The position numbers were made by a program, and so were the translations under genes. From NCBI RefSeq assembly GCF_900091515.1, contig NZ_LT607410.1, forward strand, positions 6,510,001 through 6,574,000: DNA of 64,000 nucleotides. The letters are read 5' to 3'. The DNA comes from Micromonospora purpureochromogenes. GTDB taxonomy: Bacteria > Actinomycetota > Actinomycetes > Mycobacteriales > Micromonosporaceae. The notes under the pieces were generated by a model. The model saw nothing but the letters and a program-made list of their open reading frames with translations, was not told the DNA's origin and ran no database searches. This document shows positions 25,081 through 32,641 of the stretch, one piece after another. How positions within the stretch are numbered: the first letter of the stretch is position 1; each line of letters opens with the position of its first letter.

Positions 25081-25083
25081 AAT

Positions 25084-26000
25084 GAGCCATTTTCATCCTG
25101 CGTAGCGGTTTGCTTCGACGTGGTGCAAGACGAGGATGGCCTGCACGATTGCGGTGGCGCGGCGCGGGCAGCAGCGCAGCTTGGCCAGGATCTTCCAGGT
25201 CTTGAGCGTGGCAATGGCCCGTTCGCCGCGGGCTCGGATCCTCGCGTGCGCCCGGTTGACCGTCTTCTGCCGGCGCGACAGCTTCGGCCGGAAGCGGCGC
25301 CGCTTGAACGGCGTGCGCACGCTGCCCCGCGCGCCCTGGTAGCCCTTGTCGGCGAAGGTCATCACGTCCGCGCTGGTCAGCGCGTCGATGATGCCGTGGA
25401 TGCGGGCGGCGGTGAGGTCGTGCGCCGAGCCCGGCAGTGCCGGTGAGGCCCAGACGAGCCGGCCGGCGGCATCGGCGATGACCTGCACGTTCACGCCATG
25501 GCGCTTGTGCTTGCCGGAGTAGTACGGCTTTTGGTCTGCCACGCGGTCGATCGGAATCAACGTGCCGTCCAGGATCGCGTACGCCAGTTGCCGGATACGC
25601 CGCATCGCCGTGGCCAGATCCTCGGCGACCGCTGCGAGCAGCACGATCGCTTCCTGTACGTAGCGCCAGGCGGTGGCGACGCCGACGGCGAACCCGGCGG
25701 CGAGCCGCGTGTAGGTGTCGCCGTTGCGCAGGTGGGCCAGGGCGAGCAGCGCCTGCCGGCCCGGATCGAGGCGCCGCCACCGGGATCGATGCTGGTTGCG
25801 GTGCTGGCGGATGAGGTCAGCGAGGTGGTTCAGGGTGCGGCTGGACAGCGAGATCGTGGAAGGGTAAGACAGCACGGGCGAGGCTCCCGGTCGGGGCATC
25901 GGATCTTGGTCGACTGCTGTCTTACCTGGAGCCTCGCCCTCATCGATCCCCGGGCTCGCCGCACCTGCCCTGAGCTGCAAGATCAGCTTGGAAAAGGCTC
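25084..26000 (-). mobile_element. 917-bp IS5-family element, copy 3 (target duplication AAT)
   Basis: Identical in length and ends to copies 1 and 2. AAT flanks both ends (25,081-25,083 and 26,001-26,003). It inserted directly behind the tRNA-Gly fragment, so it is younger than the integration event that produced the scar. Its protein is identical to copy 1. Confidence 0.92.
25093..25875 (-). CDS. IS5-family transposase (917-bp element, copy 3)
   Basis: The 260-residue product from GTG 25,875 is identical to copy 1 at 9,160. The same leader with four pairing segments precedes it. It is intact and presumably active in the cell, able to supply transposase to all three copies. Confidence 0.9.
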   Translation of the reverse strand: MLSYPSTISLSSRTLNHLADLIRQHRNQHRSRWRRLDPGRQALLALAHLRNGDTYTRLAAGFAVGVATAWRYVQEAIVLLAAVAEDLATAMRRIRQLAYAILDGTLIPIDRVADQKPYYSGKHKRHGVNVQVIADAAGRLVWASPALPGSAHDLTAARIHGIIDALTSADVMTFADKGYQGARGSVRTPFKRRRFRPKLSRRQKTVNRAHARIRARGERAIATLKTWKILAKLRCCPRRATAIVQAILVLHHVEANRYAG

Positions 26001-26042
26001 AATAATCAATATACGGCTTGCGAGCACACTGCCGGACGCAAG

Positions 26043-27191
26043 TCAGGGCAACTGGGCTTTGAGTTCGTCGAGCGCGTCGTGGACATACTCCTGCCCGAGG
26101 CCGTCCGGCAGTGTGACACGGACCGCGTAGGCGAGCTCCACGAATGCCTGCCGTATCGTGGCCAGCTCTGCCCTGGTCAGCTCGATGCGGTGCCACGACG
26201 CCGTGGGCGACTTGGCCGGATCGTCGACGAGCCTGTGGGCGACGGTCTGGGCCAGCGCGTACGGGGTGGCGGTCCGCGTGTCCCACTCGTCATCGCCCAA
26301 TTCCTCCGCCGCGCACGCGACGATCTGTCCCCAGCGGCGGAACTCCGCCGGATCGCCGCGCAGCTCGTACCCAGTGGGATGCAGCCGCACGGCCGTACGG
26401 GCGATCGGTACGTCGTCCAGGCCAACGCTCATCTCGCCGAGTTCGAACTGAACGTTCTGCCGCTGCCAGCCCCGCGCGATATCGAGCGCGCCCGCATGGT
26501 CGGCACCGGCCAGCAGCAGCGCGGTGCTCACGGCCCGCTCGTTCCGTTCGATGGCGTGCATCAGCGCGGTGTGCCCGTAGCCATCGACCGCGTTCGGATC
26601 AGCGCCTGCGGTGAGCAGCACGTCAACGGCGGCGTGGTCACCGCGCCGAGCGGCGAGGATGAGCGCTGGGGTGCCGTCGGAGCGCCGCGAGTTCGGATCA
26701 GCGCCATGGCTGAGCAGCATGCGGATCGTGGCAGGTGCGGCCGATCCCAGCACCGCCTGGACGATCGGGGTCTCCTCGCCAGCTGCGGCGTCGGCACCGA
26801 GTTCCAGCAGGTAGCGCAGAACCTCCAACGCCGCGGCCTGGGGCCGGTGCCGGGTGGCGGCGATCGCGGTGGCGGGAAGGCTGCCACGGTCGGTGCCCTC
26901 GACCTCGAGGGCGCCACGATCGACGAGTAGCCGGATGACGTCGAGGTGACCATTGCTCACCGCCGACCGCAGCGGCGACTGGTACTGCGGCCTCCTCGCC
27001 CGCAGCGACGCCCCCGCGTCCACCAGCAAGTGGGCGATCTCTAGCCGCCCCGCACTCGCCGCCTCGGACAGCACGGTCACCGTGAAGCGGCTGGCGGCGG
27101 AGTCGGGGTCGGCGTTGTCTGCGAGCGCTTTCGCCACGGCCGCCGGATTGGCCGCACGGACGGCCGCAACGAGCTCTGCATCACGATCCAT
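26043..27191 (-). CDS. Ankyrin-repeat protein
   Basis: A 382-residue protein. Residues about 1-235 contain six to seven ankyrin repeats, for example LEIAHLLVDAGASLRARRPQ, LDVIRLLVDRGALEV, IRMLLSHGADPNSRRSDGTP and AVDVLLTAGADPNAVDGYGH. The last 120 residues are non-repeat, with VRLHPTGYELRGDPAEFRRW and ELAYAVRVTLPDGLGQEYV. Ankyrin proteins mediate protein-protein contacts, and in toxin islands they can be immunity proteins. A second, broken ankyrin gene lies divergently at 27,720. No signal peptide, so probably cytoplasmic. Confidence 0.8.
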   Translation of the reverse strand: MDRDAELVAAVRAANPAAVAKALADNADPDSAASRFTVTVLSEAASAGRLEIAHLLVDAGASLRARRPQYQSPLRSAVSNGHLDVIRLLVDRGALEVEGTDRGSLPATAIAATRHRPQAAALEVLRYLLELGADAAAGEETPIVQAVLGSAAPATIRMLLSHGADPNSRRSDGTPALILAARRGDHAAVDVLLTAGADPNAVDGYGHTALMHAIERNERAVSTALLLAGADHAGALDIARGWQRQNVQFELGEMSVGLDDVPIARTAVRLHPTGYELRGDPAEFRRWGQIVACAAEELGDDEWDTRTATPYALAQTVAHRLVDDPAKSPTASWHRIELTRAELATIRQAFVELAYAVRVTLPDGLGQEYVHDALDELKAQLP

Positions 27192-27522
27192 GACAACGAC
27201 CCTATGTGGTTTGTGTCGGCGGGACGCGCTCCAGAAGCTGCACGCGGTCCCTGCAGCGGGCCATTCACGGGCCAGAAGCCGAGGTCAACTGGGGGTTCAC
27301 TCCAGGCCGCTAGGGACCGCTTCGAGCTGGGGCGGAGCCCACGCAGCAGCAGCTTTCGTACGATTGCCAAGCTGACAGTCGCGTGCCCCTTGCGTGCCCG
27401 TTCGGATGGGTGACGATGGTCAGCGGCGATCAGCTCCTATACGTGGCGGTCAGCGTGGCGAAGCAGGTCAAGGCAGGTCGCTGCCGTGCGACTTCCGGCC
27501 GTGTCCACACTTCCTAAACCGT

Positions 27523-27538
27523 GTGGCTGTACAGCCAC
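27523..27538. promoter_or_regulatory. Perfect 16-bp palindrome, possible operator
   Basis: GTGGCTGTACAGCCAC is a perfect palindrome in the gap between divergent ankyrin genes (27,192-27,719), with GTACAGCCAAG following at 27,541 and a related TGTACAGCCAAG at 24,773. It may be a repressor site from a lost integrative element. Two GCGTGCC units lie nearby at 27,380-27,400. No other gene was seen in the gap. Confidence 0.35.
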
Positions 27539-27719
27539 CGGTACAGCCAAGTCGGGCGACTCCAACCGATAGAGGCGGACGCGAGGCGACGAGACGAGCA
27601 GGCGAGCCGCAATGGCCGACGCCGACCGACAGCAGTCTTGATCTTTGCAAGACGGTGGCTGAGTCCGCTCGTCCGGGCACCCTGCGGCGAACTGGAGGCC
27701 GGGCAGGCAGGATAACCCG

Positions 27720-28199
27720 GTGGCCATACATGACGACCGCGATCGGATGGCTCGCACGACGCTGCATTACGCCGCCGCGTCCGGCGACCTCGCGAAGGTG
27801 CGCGCCCTGATCGGGCAGTGAGCCGAGGTGAACGCCTCGGACGCGAATGGGTGGACAGCTCTGCACTTCGCCGCCCAGGCCCAATCCACTCCTGTCGCCG
27901 CCGAGATGCTGGCCGCCGGTGCGATCGTCGACAGCCTCGACGAGCACGGCAGCACCCCGCTCTGGCGTGCCGTATTCAGTCACCGCACCGAGCCCGCGAC
28001 TCTGCGAACGCTCCTGGCCGCAGGTGCCGACCCTGACCGCGGCAACGTCCACGGGGTCAGTCCGCGCGCCCTCGCCGGACGCATTGCCAACACCGACGCC
28101 ACCAACCACATGCCGCCGCGGCCACGATGGGCGGCGTCGCAAGGACGAGTCTTCGGCGTACCATCGGGGCGCATGGGGCTCATGATCGCGACTTCGTAA
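27720..28199 (+). pseudogene. Ankyrin-repeat protein with a nonsense codon
   Basis: GTG 27,720 opens VAIHDDRDRMARTTLHYAAA with the first repeat ending in LIGQ-TGA, where ankyrin repeats expect G in LIGQGAEVN. The frame resumes as AEVNASDANGWTALHFAAQA and three repeats to 28,199. A single G-to-T change explains the stop. A shorter product could start at GTG 27,828. The stretch 28,200-28,424 after it shows no gene. Confidence 0.6.
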
Positions 28200-28424
28200 A
28201 CCGCCATGCCTCGGTCAGCGTCGTCCGAGTCCGATCCCTGGCGAGCAGTCCGCATCCAGTCGGCAGGAGGATGACGGACGGCGGGGGGAGCCGTGTGAGA
28301 TATCGAGAGGCGTCTCCGCTGCTAGACCCACATCCGCCCCGGCCGTCGTGGCGGCCGATTCAATCTCGCAATGCACCGCTCGCCGGCCGCAGCCGGCTCG
28401 GTCGGATCCTTCCGCGCGAAGGAG

Positions 28425-28979
28425 TCAACGGGTCCATGGCAATGGGTTGGCGGGGACATGGGCGAGGCCGGGGTCGGCCGCCAGGACGACTGTCGGGTCG
28501 ACCGGCCAGCCCTTCGCGCCGAGCTCTTTCTCGAACAGGAAGCGCAGGAAGCTCCAGAGGTTCGAGGCCGCCACGTAGGTGATCTCGTTCGGTTCGGAGA
28601 TGGCTTCGACGAAAGCGACGTGCCCGGCGAGCGATCCCTGAATCAGCAGCATGTAGAAGTTCCCGAAGCCGTCGCCGGCGACCGGGAGCCAGCCGAGCTG
28701 CCGCCATCCGGGATATTCGGCGGCGCGAGCGGCCATGTCGAGGAAGTCGGTATCCGGGCGGTGTCCAAAGAGCCCACCGGGTCCGATTGCGGCACCCTCG
28801 CACGTCCGCAGCCAGGCGGCCAGCTCCTCCGGAAGATCTGTGCCGAGCCGGATGGCGAGATCAGCCAGCTCTCGATCGCTGGCACCGCCGGGGAGCGGCC
28901 TTGCCGGGTCGCGAGGCAGACGTGGCAGCAAGTGACGCACCCGGGCTTGGTCGCCGTGTTCTTCTGCTGGCCCGGCCAC
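28425..28979 (-). CDS. SMI1/KNR4 (SUKH) family protein
   Basis: A 184-residue protein with a SUKH-like core: LGTDLPEELAAWLRTCEGA, GGLFGHRPDTDFLDMA, WLPVAGDGFGNFYMLLIQG and ITYVAASNLWSFLRFLFEK. SUKH proteins are common immunity proteins against nuclease toxins in polymorphic toxin systems. No toxin is adjacent, so it is an orphan immunity candidate. The start is uncertain: 28,979 is the longest, and a GTG giving VRHLLPRLP is possible. Confidence 0.7.
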   Translation of the reverse strand: MAGPAEEHGDQARVRHLLPRLPRDPARPLPGGASDRELADLAIRLGTDLPEELAAWLRTCEGAAIGPGGLFGHRPDTDFLDMAARAAEYPGWRQLGWLPVAGDGFGNFYMLLIQGSLAGHVAFVEAISEPNEITYVAASNLWSFLRFLFEKELGAKGWPVDPTVVLAADPGLAHVPANPLPWTR

Positions 28980-29050
28980 TGCCGCAGCTTACTGACGTGC
29001 TGGTATCGCAGTCGAGCTGCTTGCTGAACGGGCAGCAACCGCGGTCGCGG

Positions 29051-29074
29051 TGACAGCAACGAATGACAGCAACG
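29051..29074. repeat. Direct repeat TGACAGCAACG x2, possible integrase arm sites
   Basis: TGACAGCAACG occurs at 29,051-29,061 and 29,064-29,074, 13 bp apart, about 290 bp from the tRNA-Arg att repeat. Short direct repeats near an att core are typical of tyrosine-recombinase arm sites. The region 28,980-29,360 has no convincing gene. Confidence 0.35.
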
Positions 29075-29360
29075 GACCTGAACGGACCCACGCAGCAGCG
29101 GACGGACAGAGCGACGCGACCAGTAGCTGCCAACCCTCCCACACGGAGTTGGACAGAGCGACCCAGGCTACGGATCAGAAGGTTAAGAGCGGCCGCCATG
29201 TGAGCAGGGCAACCGCGAAAGGCGTTCAAGCAGGTCCTACAGCCAGCCTGCTGATCTACCGGCCCACGAGCACAGCGCCTACCCGTTGCGAGCGGCACAC
29301 GTGCGGCAGAATCAGAGGCGATGCAGGTTGTCAGCCTGCGCACGCGGATCGAGCACCGTC

Positions 29361-29406
29361 TTAGGAAACCGATGCTCTATCCCCTGAGCTACGAGGGCGC
29401 GAGGGC
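29361..29406 (-). repeat. tRNA-Arg(CCU) 5' half, attachment-site repeat copy B
   Basis: Identical over 46 bp to 17,236-17,281. The tRNA 5' end is at 29,398. The 3' half is again missing. To its right, no insertion sequences are found for the remaining 34.6 kb, so this repeat marks the island boundary. Confidence 0.8.
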
Positions 29407-29654
29407 CTAGTCTAGCGACCTGCGGGTTGGTACGGGGTGGCAGGGAGCGGCCTGCGCTGACCTGCGTTGTCCCGGCCGGCAGGGCCGGCGACGACCACAC
29501 GTGGACCACACACGGCGCGCCGGTCCACCGGCGCGAGCTGTCCCAACAGAGCAGCGTTGCTCGATACGATCAGGCTGCACCCGCGGCCCTGTGCCGCTGC
29601 CGGACACCGCCGGCTCGACCAGCCAGGGCGTCGAGAGACAGAAACGGAGCCGGT

Positions 29655-30728
29655 GTGACCGCACCCGAGCGCATCGCCCCACCCGGAGATCAGGCGACGC
29701 CCAGTCCGACGAGCGTCGACCAGGATCACGCGCCGTCGCCGCCACCCGGTCGCCGCGCCGCGACCCGGGCGCTGATCGCCGAGCGGGTCGGCTCGGTCGA
29801 GGTACTCGCCGCGATGCTCGTCCTGCTTCTCGTCCTCCGCGAGCCACTGGCCACGCTGCTCTCCGCGCCGTCCCTGGCGACCTGGACGACGGTCTTCGTC
29901 TCCGTCATGGTGCAGGCGGTTCCGTTCCTGGTATTCGGCGTGCTGCTCTCCGCCGTGATCGCTGTGTTCGTACCCCGCTCGTTCTGGGCCCGTGCCCTAC
30001 CCCGACACCCCGCCCTCGCCGTGCCGGTGGCCAGCGCCGCGGGCGTCATCCTGCCCGGCTGCGAGTGCGGTGCCGTGCCGATCGCCGGCTCCTTGATCCG
30101 CCGCGGCGTCACCCCCGCCGCCGCCCTCGCGTTCCTGCTCGCCGCGCCGGCCATCAACCCGATCGTGCTCACCGCCACCGCGGTCGCGTTCCCCAACAAC
30201 CCGGAGATGGTCCTCGGGCGCGCCGTCGCCAGCCTCGTCGTCGCCATGGTCATGGGCTGGCTCTGGCTGCGCCTGGGGCGCGCCGACTGGATCCGGCTAC
30301 CACGCCGACCCGACCTGGACGGACTCGGACGCGGCGAGGCGTTCTGGTCTGCGGTCCGCCACGACGTCGTCCACGCCGGCGGCTTCCTCGTCGTCGGCGC
30401 GATGGCCGCTGCCAGCATCAACGTCCTGGTCCCCGAACGGTGGTTGCAGACCCTCGCCGACCACCCGGTGCTCTCCGTGCTCGCGCTGGCCGGACTCGCC
30501 GTACTGCTGTCCATCTGCTCCGAGGCCGATGCATTCGTCGCCGCCTCACTGTCGCAGTTCTCCCTCACCTCCCGGCTCGCCTTCCTGGTGGTTGGTCCCA
30601 TGGTCGATCTCAAACTCATCTCCATGCAGGCCGGGATCTTCGGCCGACGCTTCGCCGCCCGATTCGCGCCCGCCACCTTTGCGGTCGCCGTCGCGGTCGC
30701 CGTGCTCACCGGGGCGGTGCTGCTGTGA
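29655..30728 (+). CDS. Permease (ArsP/DUF318-type, putative metal transporter)
   Basis: A 357-residue protein from GTG 29,655, preceded by GGAG with 5-nt spacing; longer in-frame extensions lack a site. About eight to ten membrane segments are present. The family signature GCECGAVPIAGSLIRRGVTP, with the cysteine pair and LLAAPAINPIVLTATA after it, and SICSEADAFVAASL in the C-terminal half identify the ArsP_1/DUF318 permease group. It overlaps the TIGR03943 gene (GTGA), a pairing seen in many Gram-positives (for example YcgR/YcgQ), linked to metal handling. The substrate is not certain. Confidence 0.85.
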   Translation: MTAPERIAPPGDQATPSPTSVDQDHAPSPPPGRRAATRALIAERVGSVEVLAAMLVLLLVLREPLATLLSAPSLATWTTVFVSVMVQAVPFLVFGVLLSAVIAVFVPRSFWARALPRHPALAVPVASAAGVILPGCECGAVPIAGSLIRRGVTPAAALAFLLAAPAINPIVLTATAVAFPNNPEMVLGRAVASLVVAMVMGWLWLRLGRADWIRLPRRPDLDGLGRGEAFWSAVRHDVVHAGGFLVVGAMAAASINVLVPERWLQTLADHPVLSVLALAGLAVLLSICSEADAFVAASLSQFSLTSRLAFLVVGPMVDLKLISMQAGIFGRRFAARFAPATFAVAVAVAVLTGAVLL

Positions 30729-31504
30729 ACCGACAGGCCCAGGCATGCCTCATGATCCTCTTCGGTGGTGCGGTCCTGCGCGCCAGCGTCACCGACCTCT
30801 ACCTGCGCTACGTCAAGGAGGGGCTACGGCCCTTTCTCATCGCCGCCAGCCTCCTGCTCATCGCCGCCGCGGTGATGACCCTCTGGTACGAACTACGGCC
30901 CGCCCCCGCCACGGCCGCCAACACCTCAGCCCAACGGGACCAGCCCGCCGCCGACGGGCGCGACGATGCCGACAGCATGGGGGACTCCGGCGACCACCAC
31001 GCTCACCACGAACCGCGCGTCGCCTGGCTGCTGATCCTCCCGGTCCTCGGACTCTTGCTGGTCGCCCCACCGGCACTCGGCTCCTACGCCGCCGGCCAGG
31101 CCGGCACCGCGCTGACGGCTCAACAGGACTACGACTACCCGCCCCTGCCCGCCGGCGACCCGGCGAAGACCACCGTCTTCGACTACGCGGCCCGGGCACT
31201 GTTCGACAAGGGCCAGTCGATCGGCGACCGCAGGGTCCAACTCACCGGCTTCATCACCCCCGGACCCGACGGACAACCGATCCTCGCCCGCATGATCCTC
31301 TCCTGCTGCGCCGCCGACGGCCGACCCGTCAAACTCGGCATGGCCGGCGACGTGCCCACCGGCTTGGCCAGCGACACCTGGATCCAGGTCACCGGGCGTT
31401 ACAGCGACCGCCTCGGACGGGACCCCGTCAACGACGAGGACATTCCATACATCGACGTTGAGTCATGGCAACAGGTCACAGCCCCGACCGACCCCTACGA
31501 ATAG
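30725..31504 (+). CDS. TIGR03943-type membrane protein partner of the permease
   Basis: GTG 30,725 overlaps the permease stop. 259 residues: a membrane segment near 27-45 (PFLIAASLLLIAAAVMTLWY), a His-rich loop (GDHHAHHEPR), a second membrane segment (WLLILPVLGLLLVAPPAL), then an extracellular domain with VQLTGFITPGPDG, LARMILSCCAADGRPV and ITGRY-like WIQVTGRY. This architecture matches TIGR03943 proteins, always next to DUF318 permeases. The His cluster and CC pair fit metal binding. Confidence 0.85.
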   Translation: MNRQAQACLMILFGGAVLRASVTDLYLRYVKEGLRPFLIAASLLLIAAAVMTLWYELRPAPATAANTSAQRDQPAADGRDDADSMGDSGDHHAHHEPRVAWLLILPVLGLLLVAPPALGSYAAGQAGTALTAQQDYDYPPLPAGDPAKTTVFDYAARALFDKGQSIGDRRVQLTGFITPGPDGQPILARMILSCCAADGRPVKLGMAGDVPTGLASDTWIQVTGRYSDRLGRDPVNDEDIPYIDVESWQQVTAPTDPYE

Positions 31505-31660
31505 CCTTGCCACCCGGTGTCCTCATTCTCGCCCCCGGGTCGGACAGGGTGGTCTTCGCCCCGACCAGCTGCACCCGCCCACCCTCAACCCGCTCGACAC
31601 CGGCACGGCCCACTCGTCAGCCACCCTGCGGCCGTTCCCGTCCGGGCCTACCGTAGCCAG

Positions 31661-32641
31661 ATGCGACCGGCTCTCCTGGCTGGCACCCTGGCCGCCGCGC
31701 TGCTGACCGGCCTCGGTGGCTGCGCGGGCGATGAGGAGTACGCGCCACTGCGGCATCCGTTCCGCGGCGCGGCCCTCCTGGTGGACACGGACACTCAGGT
31801 GGCGCACTGGCGGGAGGAGCACAACGCGCCCTGGCTGGACCCGATCGCCGACAGGCCGCAAGCGCGCTGGCTGACCGGCCCGGGCAGCCTGGCCGACCTC
31901 GGCCCGTTGCTCGCTGCGGCACGTCAGCGGAAGGCCCTGCCGGTGGTGGTGATCTACCACATCCCGAACCTCGACTGCGCCGGCCCAACGGGCGGCGGGG
32001 CCGCCGACGCGGACGCGTACGCCGGCTTCGTCGGGCGGACCGTGGCGGCGCTCGGCGAGCGCGCGGCGGCGGTGATCCTGGAACCGGACGCGGTGGCCGC
32101 CGAGTGCTTCGACGACGCTCGCGCCGACATGCTGGCCGACGCCACCCGGGTGCTGACCGACGCCGGACACCACGTCTACCTCGACGCCGGCCATCCCCGC
32201 TGGCGCGGCCCCGAGGAGACCGCCGAGCGACTGCGCCGAGCCGGGATCACACGGGCCGAGGGGTTCTCGGTCAACGTGTCCAACCGGCAGTCCACGGCCG
32301 ACAGCCAGCGGTGGGGGCTGGCGCTGTCGAAGCTGGTCGGCGACCGAGAGATGGTCATCGACACCTCACGCAACGGGCTGCCCGCCGCCCCGGACGACCA
32401 GTGGTGCAACTCGACACCGCAGGGCCTGGGCCGGCCGCCCACCACCGATCCCGGCCTGGAGCGGGTGGCCGCCCTGTTGTGGATCAAGAGCCCGGGCGAG
32501 TCGGACGGACCGTGTGACCGCGGCGAGCCGGCCGCCGGGGTGTTCTCCCCCGCCCAGGCCCGCGATCTGATCGTGGCGGCGCCGTGGCTGCCGCCCGCCG
32601 CCCGGCAGGCGGCAGTCGAGGCCAGGGCGCCGCTCAGCTGA
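31661..32641 (+). CDS. Glycoside hydrolase family 6 lipoprotein
   Basis: ATG 31,661 gives a 326-residue protein with a lipoprotein signal (TGLGGC, lipobox Cys about 21). GH6 motifs follow: VVVIYHIPNLDCAG, VILEPDAVAAECF with the catalytic Asp, VYLDAGHPRW, GFSVNVSNRQ, IDTSRNGLP and LLWIKSPGESDGPC. GH6 enzymes cut beta-1,4-glucans. There is no cellulose-binding domain, and lipid anchoring suggests action at the cell surface. It converges on the deacetylase-glycosyltransferase gene, overlapping its end by 8 bp, and may trim the polymer that enzyme makes. Confidence 0.88.
   Translation: MRPALLAGTLAAALLTGLGGCAGDEEYAPLRHPFRGAALLVDTDTQVAHWREEHNAPWLDPIADRPQARWLTGPGSLADLGPLLAAARQRKALPVVVIYHIPNLDCAGPTGGGAADADAYAGFVGRTVAALGERAAAVILEPDAVAAECFDDARADMLADATRVLTDAGHHVYLDAGHPRWRGPEETAERLRRAGITRAEGFSVNVSNRQSTADSQRWGLALSKLVGDREMVIDTSRNGLPAAPDDQWCNSTPQGLGRPPTTDPGLERVAALLWIKSPGESDGPCDRGEPAAGVFSPAQARDLIVAAPWLPPAARQAAVEARAPLS

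Noticed and set aside
27511..27525. TTCCTAAACCGTGTG resembles the 3' part of the tRNA-Arg(CCU) anticodon arm.
   Set aside because: Only about ten bases match and no T-arm follows, so it cannot be distinguished from chance.
29050..29364. 104-codon plus-strand frame before the att repeat.
   Set aside because: It runs into the tRNA fragment and has low-complexity composition; more likely element flank.
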